DNA from: an uncultured bacterium
GTDB lineage: Bacteria; Bacillota_I; Bacilli_A; RFN20; CAG-826
Assembly (NCBI GenBank): GCA_949293255.1
Contig: CASFCL010000008.1
Span: 1-51,570, forward strand
Length of the DNA stretch: 51,570 nucleotides
Reading direction: 5' to 3'
Under the pieces are notes generated by a model, which saw only the letters and a list, made by a program, of their open reading frames with translations, ran no database searches and had not been told where the DNA came from. Made by a program: the position numbers and the translations under genes. Shown piece after piece: positions 1-8,965 of this stretch (positions within the stretch are counted from its first letter, which is position 1; each line of letters starts with the position of its first letter).

Positions 1-110
1 TTAAAAGACCTAATTTATATATCGTGTTCTAATTTGTATTATGATATTAAACCTGCTTATGAATAACTTTTACCCACAAATTCTATTGATGACTAAATTT
101 TTTTAGAGAA

Positions 111-677
111 TTGAGTCGAAAAAGAAAAGCTCTTTATGATATCAAAGAGAGAATGGATAAAATTCAAAGTGATACAAAGCCTTTATTTAAAGAAGATAAA
201 AAGGAAGCAATTATTTATTTAGATCTGCGTGAAAGTGAAATATATGATCCAGAAAGCAAGTCAAAGAAACTTAATCCTGAATGTTATGAACGACTTGAAA
301 ACGTTTATTCATTACTTAAAAATAAGAAAAGAGTAAAAGTCGAAATCGCATTCTCAGTTGATACATCAGAAGAAGAAAAAGAAGAAATAATTAATCTAAT
401 AAAAAATCATTATTCAGTTGTTTTCCATAGATATAAATTTGAGATAAGAAAAACATATATTTCTTCACTTCTTCTACTACTTGTTGGCATGGCACTTTTA
501 ATTGCAAATTCCTTATTATCTTATTTTGAAGTAAGTTATATCTTTAATGAAGTTGTCGATATTTGTGCTTGGGTTTTTGTTTGGGAATCATGTGATTTAT
601 TTGCCTTCACTCAAATGAACAATCGCGCTACTCAACTTCGTGCTCTTAGACTCTTTGATGCACTCCCTAAAAAATAA
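111..677 (+). CDS. Membrane protein of unknown function
   Basis: I do not recognise this 188-residue protein. The first 110 residues are hydrophilic and highly charged (many Lys/Glu), and residues about 117-160 hold two hydrophobic stretches that look like a pair of membrane helices, followed by a short basic tail. It is probably an inner-membrane protein with a cytoplasmic N-terminal domain. The TTG at 111 is the first possible start after an in-frame stop at 90-92 and is preceded only by a weak AGAGAA. An ATG at 153 preceded by AAAGAGAGA is an alternative that would remove 14 residues. It stands alone on the + strand and runs towards a tRNA gene on the other strand, with no clear terminator between them. 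Confidence 0.7.
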   Translation: MSRKRKALYDIKERMDKIQSDTKPLFKEDKKEAIIYLDLRESEIYDPESKSKKLNPECYERLENVYSLLKNKKRVKVEIAFSVDTSEEEKEEIINLIKNHYSVVFHRYKFEIRKTYISSLLLLLVGMALLIANSLLSYFEVSYIFNEVVDICAWVFVWESCDLFAFTQMNNRATQLRALRLFDALPKK

Positions 678-686
678 AAAAAATCA

Positions 687-763
687 TGGCGTCGAATTTC
701 GGATTTGAACCGAAGACCTTCCGCTTAGGAGGCGAACGCTCTATCCAGCTGAGCTAATTCGAC
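687..763 (-). tRNA. tRNA-Arg (anticodon CCU)
   Basis: The - strand folds as a standard cloverleaf: a 7-bp acceptor stem (GTCGAAT/ATTCGAC), D stem GCTC/GAGC, anticodon stem TTCGC/GCGGA with loop CTCCTAA, and T stem TTCGG/CCGAA around TTCAAAT. It has discriminator G and an encoded CCA. Loop positions 34-36 read CCT, so it decodes AGG arginine codons. It is 77 nt long and lies between the unknown membrane protein and surE. Confidence 0.96.
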
Positions 764-782
764 GCAGCATAATAAGTATACA

Positions 783-1505
783 TTATTTTTCTATCTTTTC
801 TAAAATTTCTTTGAAAGCACGCTCATCAAAATATGAATTTTTTAAAGGTGTAATTGATACAAGATGATGGTTATAAGCATACCAATCATCTCTGTCACTA
901 CTATAATTTTCATTAATATCTCTTAAAGTTAAAGCTTTATTTCCATCAATCTTAAAATAATGACGATCTTCTCTAAAAGCATCTTTTGTAATTCGAATTC
1001 CATCGATTTGTCCAACCGGAATATTTACGCTCAATAAATATTTATTTGAAAGTAAATCAAACTCTAAGATAAAATCCATGATTTCATCAAAGTGTTTTTT
1101 ATATTCTTCAAAAGAATAAGGGCAAGAAAAAGCAATTGATTTTTTGCCCATTTTTAATCCTTCAAGTCCTGCTCCTATTGTTCCTGAATAAACAAGGTCA
1201 TAACTTAAATTTTCTCCATTATTTGCTCCGCTTACCACTAAGTCAAAATCAATTCCTAAGCCAGCAATTCCAAAAAGTGCACAATCAACTGGTGTTCCAT
1301 CAACATAAAAATAATCTTTTTCAACTTCTTTAAATTCAAATTGTTTTCCTATTGTAATTGAAGATCCTTTTCCTGACATATGTTCTTTAGGAGCAACAAT
1401 TACAATTCTCTCAGCATACTTTTTTAAAAGTTCTCTTGTTATCAAAATTCCTTCACTTTGATAACCATCATCATTTACTAATAAAACATTCATAAATTTT
1501 TTCAT
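783..1505 (-). CDS. surE: 5'/3'-nucleotidase SurE
   Basis: SurE is a divalent-metal-dependent phosphatase that removes phosphate from nucleoside monophosphates (and in some species short polyphosphate) and helps balance nucleotide pools. The N-terminus carries the family metal-binding motif VNDDG (Asp12, Asp13), followed by the conserved SGKGSSIT segment and a SGANNG motif near residue 92. The length (240 residues) is normal for the family. SurE proteins usually begin at MNVLLVNDDG, so the internal ATG at 1493 is an alternative start four residues in. Neither start has a good Shine-Dalgarno sequence. The gene is divergent from glf across a 190-bp spacer. Confidence 0.93.
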   Translation of the reverse strand: MKKFMNVLLVNDDGYQSEGILITRELLKKYAERIVIVAPKEHMSGKGSSITIGKQFEFKEVEKDYFYVDGTPVDCALFGIAGLGIDFDLVVSGANNGENLSYDLVYSGTIGAGLEGLKMGKKSIAFSCPYSFEEYKKHFDEIMDFILEFDLLSNKYLLSVNIPVGQIDGIRITKDAFREDRHYFKIDGNKALTLRDINENYSSDRDDWYAYNHHLVSITPLKNSYFDERAFKEILEKIEK

Positions 1506-1660
1506 ATGGTAATATTTTAATATCTTTTCTAATACATAAAAACATTTTTATATTAATCTATATAATTTTTTTACATTCTTTTTACTTTTAACAAAAATAA
1601 GAAAATTTATCAAATTTCTTTGCTAAACTTAACTTATTATGAATTATAAAGTTGTTTTGT

Positions 1661-1689
1661 TTCACTTTAAGGTTTAATTATTTTATAAT
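1661..1689 (+). promoter_or_regulatory. Promoter of glf, probably giving a leaderless transcript
   Basis: TTCACT (1661-1666) and a perfect TATAAT (1684-1689) are separated by 17 bp. Only six bases separate the -10 box from the glf ATG at 1696, and there is no Shine-Dalgarno sequence. Transcription would be expected to start at or next to the A of the start codon. The rest of the 1506-1695 spacer is AT-rich and may hold the surE promoter, which I cannot place with confidence. Confidence 0.6.
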
Positions 1690-1695
1690 TAAAGT

Positions 1696-2799
1696 ATGGA
1701 AAAATATGATTATATAATTGTTGGCTCAGGTTTATATGGAGCCACTTTTGCAAACTTAGCAAAAAAGAAAAATAAAAAAGTTTTAGTAATTGAAAAAAGA
1801 GAACATGTAGGAGGAAATATCTATACTAAAGATATTGATGGAATTCATGTTCATTACTATGGAGCACATATCTTCCACACCTCATATGATGATGTATGGG
1901 AATATGTAAATTCTTTTGTTCCATTTAATAATTTTGTAAATATGGTTATTGCAAACTATAAAGGCAAATTATTCCATCTTCCTTTCAATATGAATACTTT
2001 CCACGAAATGTGGGGTGTTACTACAAAAGAAGAAGCTCAAAAAATTATTGCTGATCAAATCGCTAAAGAAAACATTAAAGAAATTAAAAATCTTGAAGAC
2101 CAAGCAATATCTTTAGTTGGTAGAGATATTTATGAAACACTTGTTAAAGGTTATACCGAAAAACAATGGGGAAGAAAAGCTACTGAACTTCCTTCCTTTA
2201 TTATCAAAAGACTTCCTTTAAGATTTGAATATAACAACAACTACTTTAATGATACCTATCAAGGTATTCCAATTGGTGGTTATACACTTTTAATCGAAAG
2301 AATGCTTGAAGGTGTTGAAGTTAAACTTAATTGCAACTTCTTCGATCATAAAGATGAAATCTTATCAAGTGGAGCAACAATTATTTATACAGGTCCAATT
2401 GATGAATATTTTGATTATAAATTCGGTGAACTTGAATATCGTTCATTAAGATTTGAAATTGAAAGACATAATAAGGAATATTATCAAAATAATGCGGTCA
2501 TCAATTACACTGAATATGAAGTTCCTTATACTAGAATAATCGAACATAAATATTTTGAAGACCAAAAAACACCAACTACTGTTATAACTAAAGAATATCC
2601 AGATACCTATGAAAAAGGTAAAGAAAGATATTATGCAGTTAATAATGATAGAAATAACAGCTTATATCAAAAATATAAAGAAGAAGCTGATAAACTTGGC
2701 AATATCTATTTTGGAGGTAGATTAGGAAACTATAAATACTTCGATATGGATGATACAATCAAACAAGCTTTCGATGATTTTGAAAGAATTGTTAAATAA
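1696..2799 (+). CDS. glf: UDP-galactopyranose mutase
   Basis: This flavoenzyme interconverts UDP-galactopyranose and UDP-galactofuranose, supplying galactofuranose for surface glycans or glycolipids. The N-terminal Rossmann motif GSGLYG (residues 10-15) binds FAD and is followed by EKREHVGGN and by YGAHIFHT, both typical of Glf. YTEKQWG (about residue 155) and a C-terminal FGGRLGNYKY(F)DMD segment are also family hallmarks. The length of 367 residues is normal. It is followed after 11 bp by an iron-type dehydrogenase and probably shares its transcript. No glycosyltransferase is visible in the window, so the galactofuranose acceptor is not known from this sequence. Confidence 0.96.
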   Translation: MEKYDYIIVGSGLYGATFANLAKKKNKKVLVIEKREHVGGNIYTKDIDGIHVHYYGAHIFHTSYDDVWEYVNSFVPFNNFVNMVIANYKGKLFHLPFNMNTFHEMWGVTTKEEAQKIIADQIAKENIKEIKNLEDQAISLVGRDIYETLVKGYTEKQWGRKATELPSFIIKRLPLRFEYNNNYFNDTYQGIPIGGYTLLIERMLEGVEVKLNCNFFDHKDEILSSGATIIYTGPIDEYFDYKFGELEYRSLRFEIERHNKEYYQNNAVINYTEYEVPYTRIIEHKYFEDQKTPTTVITKEYPDTYEKGKERYYAVNNDRNNSLYQKYKEEADKLGNIYFGGRLGNYKYFDMDDTIKQAFDDFERIVK

Positions 2800-2810
2800 T
2801 ATCTAATTTT

Positions 2811-4043
2811 ATGAAAAATCACCTTAATTCATTTACTCGATTCTTACTTAAGTTAGAGCATCGACTCTTATCTTTTGCAATGCATTTTATTCCTTTTAAA
2901 CGTACCAAACTTCTTAGTTCTTATAATGATATTGCTAGTACTTTTAAAGCAAGAAATATTAATAAAGTAATGATTATTACAGGTAGATCAATTATTAAAT
3001 TTGATATGCATAAAGAATTAATGGAAGCGTTTAATAAGCAAAACATCATATTTTTGATTTATAGTGATTTTTCTAATGACCCTACTACTAAAGAAATTGA
3101 TTATGCCTCAATTGTTTATAAAGAAAGTAAAGCTCAAGCTTTAGTTTCTTTTGGAGGAGGAAGCATAATTGATGCAGCTAAAGGGGTAGGAATTCAAGTT
3201 TCTAATAAAGGTGGATTAAAAAAATATAAAGGTATTTTTAAAGTTAAAAAGAAGCTACCACTCCATATTGCTATCCCTACTACTTGCGGAACTGGAAGTG
3301 AAACCACTTGGGCAACTGTGATTAAAGACAGTAATTCAAATGATAAATTTACAATTGTTTCAAATAAGATTACTCCTGACTATGCATTCTTAAATAAATT
3401 CAATTTAAAAACACTACCTAAAAATATTTATGGATACTCCGCAATGGATGCTTTAACTCACGCAATTGAGAGTTATTTAAACATTTGTTCAACAAGAAAA
3501 TCTAGAAAAGATGCCCTTTTAGCAGTTAAAACGATTAAAAATAACATACTTTTAGGTTTAAATTTAGATAGTAAACCTACCGATTATGAACCATATAATA
3601 AGATGCTTATTGCATCATATTTAGCAGGAAGATCGTTTAATAGAGGAATGGTTGGTAACATCCATTCTTTATCTCATGGAATTGCTTCTTACTATAATAT
3701 CCCTCATGGAAAAATTAATGCAATTTTACTTCCAGAGATGTTAAAAGAATATTTAAAATCAAATTATTGTATTAGAAAAATTAACGAGATTGCTAAAGCT
3801 ATGGATTTAGCAACCTTACCTGATAAAATTCATAACGGATTAAATTTAATTGATTGGATTTTAACAATGAATGCTAAATTTGATATTCCAATGGTCATTA
3901 AAGAATTAAAAGTTGAAGATTTTGATGCTATTTCAGATCATGCTTATCAAGAAGCAGCAAAAATTTATTGCACTCCTTTGATTTTTGATATCGAGGATTA
4001 TAAAGAAATATTATATTTAGTTAAACCAAATAATAACGACTAA
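2811..4043 (+). CDS. Iron-containing alcohol dehydrogenase family protein
   Basis: This is an NAD(P)-dependent dehydrogenase of the group III (iron-dependent) family, which reduces aldehydes or ketones to alcohols. It shows the dinucleotide-binding GGGSIIDAAKG motif (about residue 116) and PTTCGTGSE. The expected metal ligands lie in MDALTHAIESY (Asp and His) and in HSLSHGIASYYNIPHG (two His). The N-terminal 30 residues are basic and somewhat hydrophobic, longer than in FucO-like enzymes. The substrate cannot be told from sequence. Its position directly after glf hints at sugar or polyol metabolism, but this is inference. The last four bases overlap the end of the convergent ABC permease gene. 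Confidence 0.9.
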   Translation: MKNHLNSFTRFLLKLEHRLLSFAMHFIPFKRTKLLSSYNDIASTFKARNINKVMIITGRSIIKFDMHKELMEAFNKQNIIFLIYSDFSNDPTTKEIDYASIVYKESKAQALVSFGGGSIIDAAKGVGIQVSNKGGLKKYKGIFKVKKKLPLHIAIPTTCGTGSETTWATVIKDSNSNDKFTIVSNKITPDYAFLNKFNLKTLPKNIYGYSAMDALTHAIESYLNICSTRKSRKDALLAVKTIKNNILLGLNLDSKPTDYEPYNKMLIASYLAGRSFNRGMVGNIHSLSHGIASYYNIPHGKINAILLPEMLKEYLKSNYCIRKINEIAKAMDLATLPDKIHNGLNLIDWILTMNAKFDIPMVIKELKVEDFDAISDHAYQEAAKIYCTPLIFDIEDYKEILYLVKPNNND

Positions 4044-4738
4044 TACTCTTTTTTCTTAAACAGTCTATATCCAAAATAGGTAAATAATAAAGAACCTATT
4101 ATTAATAATGCCGTAACAAGGAGGGTAATCAAAATTCCTGCTATTTGATCATACATCATAAATTCATATCCAAACACCATCGCTAAAACCGTAACTGCAT
4201 AACCTAACATTAAAATTATAAGTGTTAAAAATGCTAGTTTTATTGCATCAAAAATTGTAAAAAAGAAATTTGTTAAACTTGTCATAAATAATATTGATGA
4301 GATTCCGATAAATATTAAAGGTAACCAAATATTATCAGCTAATAAATCTCTATAAGGATACACTGTATAGCAAAGTATAATTCCAATCATATATAAAGAT
4401 ATTGGTAAAATATTAAGAATTAAACTAGTTACATATTTTGAAAAATATACTTTTTTTCTTGAAATTCCTGAAGTTAAAATAAAGGAATTAAAGTTGCATC
4501 TTGCATCAAGTTGATGCGAAGAGGTTATTAAATTAGTTGGAAACCAAAACAAAATAAAGCTTAAACTTATAAAGGTAACCATTATATTGATATTTATCGT
4601 TTCATAATTTATCTCTTCAGTAGTTTCGGTACCGATAAAAGTGCCTAAAAAAGTAACAAAATATAAAATTTCAATCAATAAAAACAGCAAAACATAATAC
4701 CTTAAGTTATAAAATTCTTTAGTTAATAGGCCTTTCAT
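4040..4738 (-). CDS. ABC-2 type transporter permease
   Basis: A 232-residue integral membrane protein with about six hydrophobic helices. It starts with the cytoplasmic MKGLLTKEFYNLRYY segment common in ABC-2 permeases of the YtrC/BcrB kind. It overlaps the upstream ATPase gene by four bases (ATGA), so the two subunits are probably translated together and form one exporter. The likely role is export of a peptide, antibiotic or lipid-like compound, but the substrate cannot be predicted. The 3' end overlaps the convergent dehydrogenase gene, leaving no room for a separate terminator. Confidence 0.85.
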   Translation of the reverse strand: MKGLLTKEFYNLRYYVLLFLLIEILYFVTFLGTFIGTETTEEINYETININIMVTFISLSFILFWFPTNLITSSHQLDARCNFNSFILTSGISRKKVYFSKYVTSLILNILPISLYMIGIILCYTVYPYRDLLADNIWLPLIFIGISSILFMTSLTNFFFTIFDAIKLAFLTLIILMLGYAVTVLAMVFGYEFMMYDQIAGILITLLVTALLIIGSLLFTYFGYRLFKKKEY

Positions 4739-5580
4739 ATGGTTTTTCCTCTAATCATAAATAAAACAATATCTTCTAAAGTTGCTTGTTTTACTACATC
4801 ATTCACTACTTCATTTCTTTTAACTAAGATATCAAAAGATAAGTTATCAAGCGTTCTAAATCTGATAATTTTATTTTTCTCCATAGATTCAAAAGTATCT
4901 TTATTTATTGTAATAACATCGAAGGCGTTTAATAAAATATCTTTTCTTTCATCAATAATAATTTTACCTTCATGGATTAAAACGATTCTATTACATAACT
5001 TTTCTAAATCAGAAATAATATGAGAAGAAATTATTGTTGCACTATTTTCTCTATCATTAGTATAGTTAAAAATTTCTTCAACAACTTCATCTCTAGCGAC
5101 TGGATCAAGCCCGTTCATTGGTTCATCAAGCATTAATAAATTAGCCTCATGAGAAAAAGCGATTGCTAAATTTAATTTAGCTTTCATACCTTTTGATAAT
5201 TCTTTAATTTTCTTTTTCTTATCAATATTGAATCTAACTAAATATTTGTCAAACTTATCGTTATTCCAATTTGAAAAAGTATTCTTTAAAACTTTAGCTA
5301 ATTGATAAACTTTAAAAGACATTGGGAAACAAAGTTCATCCAAAACAAAAGCGACATTTTCTCTTTCTTCACCTAATTCATCTAATGATTTATTAAAGAT
5401 TTTTATGTCACCACTATCGACATTAAGCAATCCTCCAATAAGTTTAAATGTTGTTGATTTACCAGCTCCATTTTCTCCAACAAAGCCTACAATATCTTTA
5501 TCATTTAAAGTGAGATTTATATTGTCTAATGTGAAAGTTTTGAACTTTTTTGAAACTTTATTTAAATTTAATATTTCCAT
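4735..5580 (-). CDS. ABC transporter ATP-binding protein (BcrA/YtrB type)
   Basis: The ATPase subunit of the exporter encoded with the downstream permease. Walker A is GENGAGKST (residues 35-43). The signature is LSKGM, Walker B with the catalytic Glu is LLMLDEPMNGLDP, and the switch His lies in ISSHI. The C-terminal 70 residues are the extension typical of BcrA/YtrB-like exporters. Related loci usually have a GntR-family regulator (YtrA) directly upstream, but here the next gene is a Nudix hydrolase and no regulator is present. The start ATG lacks a Shine-Dalgarno sequence. Confidence 0.92.
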   Translation of the reverse strand: MEILNLNKVSKKFKTFTLDNINLTLNDKDIVGFVGENGAGKSTTFKLIGGLLNVDSGDIKIFNKSLDELGEERENVAFVLDELCFPMSFKVYQLAKVLKNTFSNWNNDKFDKYLVRFNIDKKKKIKELSKGMKAKLNLAIAFSHEANLLMLDEPMNGLDPVARDEVVEEIFNYTNDRENSATIISSHIISDLEKLCNRIVLIHEGKIIIDERKDILLNAFDVITINKDTFESMEKNKIIRFRTLDNLSFDILVKRNEVVNDVVKQATLEDIVLFMIRGKTI

Positions 5581-5612
5581 AATTTTGAATTAAAAAACCT
5601 GCAAAACTTCAA

Positions 5613-6152
5613 TTATTTGTTTAAAATCTTATTTTTATAATAATAGAGAGCACAAATGGTTTTTGCATCATCAAGCTTACCTTGATCAGCCATTTTCTCA
5701 ATTTCTTCAATACTCATTTCTTCTAATTTTAATGCTTCATTTTCATCTAAATGTTGGGAAGTTTTTTCTAAATCTTTTGCATAATAAAGATAAATAATTT
5801 CATCAGTATAAGCACAACTAGGATACATTTTTCCTAAATAAACAATTGTATTTGCTTTATATCCTGTTTCCTCTTCAAGTTCTCTTCTAGCCGTAACAAT
5901 AGGATCTTCATCTCCATCGCATTTTCCAGCTGGAAATTCTGTAATTACATCATCATAAGGATATCTAAATTGTTTCTCCATGATGAATTTCCCATTTGGA
6001 AGTTCAGCAATTACGCAACTTGCCTTACAATGTCTTACTACTTCTCTAGTAGAAATATGACCGTTAGGGCATTTTACTTTATCGACATATAAATTAACAA
6101 TTCTCCCTTTATAAATTTCTTGTGACTCTAATTTTTCTTCCTTTAAATCCAT
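5613..6152 (-). CDS. nudF: Nudix hydrolase, ADP-ribose pyrophosphatase-like
   Basis: A Mg-dependent pyrophosphatase of the NudF/ADP-ribose subfamily, expected to split ADP-ribose into AMP and ribose-5-phosphate. The full Nudix box is present, beginning at AGKCDGDED and ending in RRELEEETGY, with the preceding EKQFRYP segment found in ADP-ribose pyrophosphatases. The length of 179 residues is typical. A clear AAAGGAG lies seven bases before the ATG. It sits 11 bp after cysE on the same strand and may be the last gene of the cysK-cysE unit. Substrate choice within the Nudix family remains an inference. Confidence 0.88.
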   Translation of the reverse strand: MDLKEEKLESQEIYKGRIVNLYVDKVKCPNGHISTREVVRHCKASCVIAELPNGKFIMEKQFRYPYDDVITEFPAGKCDGDEDPIVTARRELEEETGYKANTIVYLGKMYPSCAYTDEIIYLYYAKDLEKTSQHLDENEALKLEEMSIEEIEKMADQGKLDDAKTICALYYYKNKILNK

Positions 6153-6163
6153 AAAATGCTCCT

Positions 6164-6970
6164 TTATTTCTTTTGTATAACTTCTAAATCGTAAGGCTTA
6201 TTTCTTACTAAACTATAAGGTGGAATCGATTTTGTAATAAATGAGTTACTGCCAATCGTACTTCCTTCACCAATTACAGTTTCACCACCAAAAATTGATG
6301 CACCTGAATAAATTGTAACATTATTTTCAATTGTTGGATGTCTTTTTGTATTTTCTAACTTCCTTCCATCTTTTAAAGATAAAGCACCTAATGTTACTCC
6401 TTGATAAATTTTTACATTATCACCAATTACACAAGTTTCTCCAATTACAATACCTGTTCCATGATCGATAAAGAAATTTTTACCAATTTTTGCTCCTGGA
6501 TTAATGTCAACTCCAGTTCTTGAATGAGCATATTCAGAGATAACTCTTGCTACTGATTTTAATCCAAATTGATATAAAATATGAGCAATTCGATAAGCAC
6601 TAATTGCGATAAATCCTGGGTAAGTTAAAACAATTTCACTGCAACTTTTACAAGCAGGATCACCTTCATAAATTGCATTAATATCACCTTTAATTTGTTC
6701 TCTAATAGTTAATAAAGAATCAAAGACTTCATCAATAAGAGGATTCACATCAATCTCCATATTTTTTAAAGCATCATAAAGATCAAGACGAGCATCACTA
6801 AGCAATTTATTTAAATCATTTTTATTAGGATTTTCTTTATAATAGTTTAAAAACAATGCTAATCTAATGTCTTTATAAAAATCTATAACTTTACTTCTAT
6901 CGACATTTACAAAATTACAAATTGAATCTTTTTCAAATTCATTAAGTAATCCATCAATGATTTTATTCAT
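6164..6970 (-). CDS. cysE: Serine O-acetyltransferase
   Basis: Catalyses acetylation of L-serine with acetyl-CoA to give O-acetylserine, the first step of cysteine synthesis. The N-terminal half is helical. The C-terminal half is a left-handed beta-helix of hexapeptide repeats with INPGAKIG, the catalytic-type [12 protein letters not shown] and the [15 protein letters not shown] segment. At 268 residues it is in the range of serine acetyltransferases that have the N-terminal helical domain. It overlaps cysK upstream by eight bases, which fits production of the substrate by the enzyme next to the one that consumes it. Confidence 0.95.
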   Translation of the reverse strand: MNKIIDGLLNEFEKDSICNFVNVDRSKVIDFYKDIRLALFLNYYKENPNKNDLNKLLSDARLDLYDALKNMEIDVNPLIDEVFDSLLTIREQIKGDINAIYEGDPACKSCSEIVLTYPGFIAISAYRIAHILYQFGLKSVARVISEYAHSRTGVDINPGAKIGKNFFIDHGTGIVIGETCVIGDNVKIYQGVTLGALSLKDGRKLENTKRHPTIENNVTIYSGASIFGGETVIGEGSTIGSNSFITKSIPPYSLVRNKPYDLEVIQKK

Positions 6971-7883
6971 ATAACCCTCCTATAGATAAATATCTTTCTC
7001 CATTATCAGGTAAAATTATAACAGCATTTTTGCCTTTATACTTTTCTTTATCTAATTTAATTGCACCCATTAAACTAGCTCCACTAGAGATGCCACATAA
7101 TAACCCTTCTTTTCGAGCTAAAATTCTTGCTCCTTCATAAGCTTCTTCATCACTTATATCAATAACTTCATCAACATAATCGAGTTTCAAATTTTCAGGT
7201 ATAAAATTTGCTCCAATTCCTTGAATAAGGTGAGGTCCACTTTTTCCTTTTGTAATTAAAGGTGAAGCTAAAGGTTCAACTCCGATAACTTTAATTTCAC
7301 TATTTTTTTCTTTTAAATATTTTCCAACTCCGCTTAAAGTTCCACCAGTTCCAAACCCATCTATAAATACATCAATTTTTCCATTTAATTCATCATAAAT
7401 TTCTTTTCCGGTGTATTTATAATGAGCATCAAAGTTAGAAAGATTATTAAATTGATCTGATTTAAAGAAATTTTTATATGTTTTTGTTAATTCTTCTGCT
7501 TTCTCAACGCTACCTTTCATCCCTAAACTTGCTGGAGTTAAAATTACATCTGCTCCATAAGCTTTCATCATTAAGATTCTTTCCTTTGAGCTATTCTCAG
7601 GCATTACAATTTTGCATTTTAGATTTAAATAAGCACAAATCATCGCTAGTGATATCCCTGTATTTCCACTCGTTGCTTCAATAATTAAAGTATCTTTATT
7701 AATTTTTCCTTCTTTTATTCCATCAAGGATAATTTCTTTAGCAGCACGATCTTTAATTGAACCAGATGGGTTATTTCTTTCAACCTTTGCATATAAATTA
7801 AAAGGCAAATCATAGTGATTTTTGATGTTATTAAGTTCTACTAAAGGTGTATTTCCGATTAAATCTAATACATTTTTATTCAT
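6963..7883 (-). CDS. cysK: Cysteine synthase (O-acetylserine sulfhydrylase)
   Basis: A PLP enzyme that makes L-cysteine from O-acetylserine and sulfide. The PLP lysine is Lys44 in [11 protein letters not shown], the substrate loop is SGNTG (73-77), and the phosphate-binding loop GTGGTLSG is present. The length of 306 residues is normal. It is translationally linked to cysE by an eight-base overlap. The start ATG six bases after the upstream small membrane protein gene lacks a clear ribosome binding site. No T-box or other leader for sulfur control is visible upstream. Confidence 0.96.
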   Translation of the reverse strand: MNKNVLDLIGNTPLVELNNIKNHYDLPFNLYAKVERNNPSGSIKDRAAKEIILDGIKEGKINKDTLIIEATSGNTGISLAMICAYLNLKCKIVMPENSSKERILMMKAYGADVILTPASLGMKGSVEKAEELTKTYKNFFKSDQFNNLSNFDAHYKYTGKEIYDELNGKIDVFIDGFGTGGTLSGVGKYLKEKNSEIKVIGVEPLASPLITKGKSGPHLIQGIGANFIPENLKLDYVDEVIDISDEEAYEGARILARKEGLLCGISSGASLMGAIKLDKEKYKGKNAVIILPDNGERYLSIGGLYE

Positions 7884-7889
7884 AGCTAA

Positions 7890-8141
7890 CTAATTTTTAT
7901 CCTTTCCCTTAATTTTTTCATTGAGTCTTAAGAAATTTCCTTTTTTTAATAAATAAATTCCAAAAAATGATCCAATAAATCCTAAAACATCAATAATAAC
8001 AAGTATCCAACTTATATAAATATGCTCTTCTAAAATATCTCTAATTGCAAAAGGTAAAACTGATGCTACCAAGATAATAGCAATACATAAACCTACAATA
8101 ATCGAGCCTAAAATATAATATAATTTGTAACTTTTTTTCAT
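7890..8141 (-). CDS. Small membrane protein of unknown function
   Basis: An 83-residue protein with a basic N-terminus, a hydrophobic helix at about residues 9-30, a second at about 43-65, and a lysine-rich C-terminal tail. I do not recognise a family. It lies only 13 bp after the 3' end of tRNA-Arg(CCG) on the same strand and six bases before cysK. It may therefore be made from a tRNA-containing primary transcript. No Shine-Dalgarno sequence precedes the ATG. The length, good start and position in a tight gene run support it being real. Confidence 0.65.
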   Translation of the reverse strand: MKKSYKLYYILGSIIVGLCIAIILVASVLPFAIRDILEEHIYISWILVIIDVLGFIGSFFGIYLLKKGNFLRLNEKIKGKDKN

Positions 8142-8154
8142 ATAATAAATTCTT

Positions 8155-8228
8155 TGGCGAGCCTAAGAAGATTCGAACTCCTGTCTCTAGATTCGGACTC
8201 TAGCAGTCTACCATTGACCTATAGGCTC
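8155..8228 (-). tRNA. tRNA-Arg (anticodon CCG)
   Basis: The - strand gives a 7-bp acceptor stem (GAGCCTA/TAGGCTC), a short D arm, anticodon stem CTAGA/TCTAG with loop GTCCGAA, and T stem AGGAG/CTTCT around TTCGAAT. It has discriminator G and an encoded CCA. The anticodon CCG decodes CGG arginine codons. It is 74 nt long. The next gene downstream begins 13 bp away with no terminator between. Confidence 0.93.
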
Positions 8229-8272
8229 ACTTCTATAATTTTAAATTAAATGAGCCCTATTATAAAGTTTCT

Positions 8273-8965
8273 TTACTTATAATTTGCTAAAATCTCTTTA
8301 AATTCATCTTTAAGAAAATCTTTATAATCTTCAATAAGCAATAATAAATTTGAGCCTCTATTCAATGAGTTATTTCCTATTTTTATATACTCCCAACTTT
8401 TTTCATATGAATTAGATTTAGCTTTATTTACATAAAGGATAAGTTTAAAAAATAAATCTAAATTCTTTTTATAATAAACATAATTTGCTAAGGCGTAATA
8501 TTTCTTTTTTGTGTTTGATAAATTCTTAATATTAAAGAAAGCATCCTCTAAATTTTGAGAAGAATAAAGAATTTTTAGCTCTTTAATTCCCATCATTTCA
8601 TCAATATTATCTCTTTTAATTTTATTTTTCTTAGCAATTTGAAAAGGCTCTTTTGCTTCGATGCGATCGACATAATATTTAATTTTAGTTAATGATGTAT
8701 TCAGAATAATTTTATCGTCATCAACAAAGCATCCATCCATATCAACAAGTTGATACATTTTTTCAAAATCTTCTAATTCATATCCTTCTTCTTTAGCTAA
8801 GATTGAGTTTATATCTTTTAAATAGGAAATATCATATATTTCTTTTCCAAATAAATCAGTGTTAGCTGTTATTATTACAATTTTTAAATCATTAAAAAGA
8901 TAATTTAATAGTTCAAAAAATACTTTTTCAGTCGCACCTTCACAAATCAAAAGTATCTTTTTCAT
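8273..8965 (-). CDS. TOPRIM-like protein, partner of an AAA/ABC-type ATPase (RloB/AbiL-like)
   Basis: A 230-residue protein that begins MKKILLICEGATEK. The Glu in CEG (residue 9) and a later VDMDG (Asp75, Asp77) are spaced as in TOPRIM metal-binding folds found in OLD-family nucleases, RloB, AbiLii and AriB. The rest is helical and lysine-rich with no other motif I can name. It overlaps the upstream ATPase gene by four bases (ATGA), so the two are almost certainly co-translated. By analogy with ATPase-TOPRIM pairs, it is the likely effector of an anti-phage or stress module, perhaps cutting nucleic acid when released or activated by the ATPase. The fold call comes from motif reading only; the function is inference. 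Confidence 0.7.
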   Translation of the reverse strand: MKKILLICEGATEKVFFELLNYLFNDLKIVIITANTDLFGKEIYDISYLKDINSILAKEEGYELEDFEKMYQLVDMDGCFVDDDKIILNTSLTKIKYYVDRIEAKEPFQIAKKNKIKRDNIDEMMGIKELKILYSSQNLEDAFFNIKNLSNTKKKYYALANYVYYKKNLDLFFKLILYVNKAKSNSYEKSWEYIKIGNNSLNRGSNLLLLIEDYKDFLKDEFKEILANYK

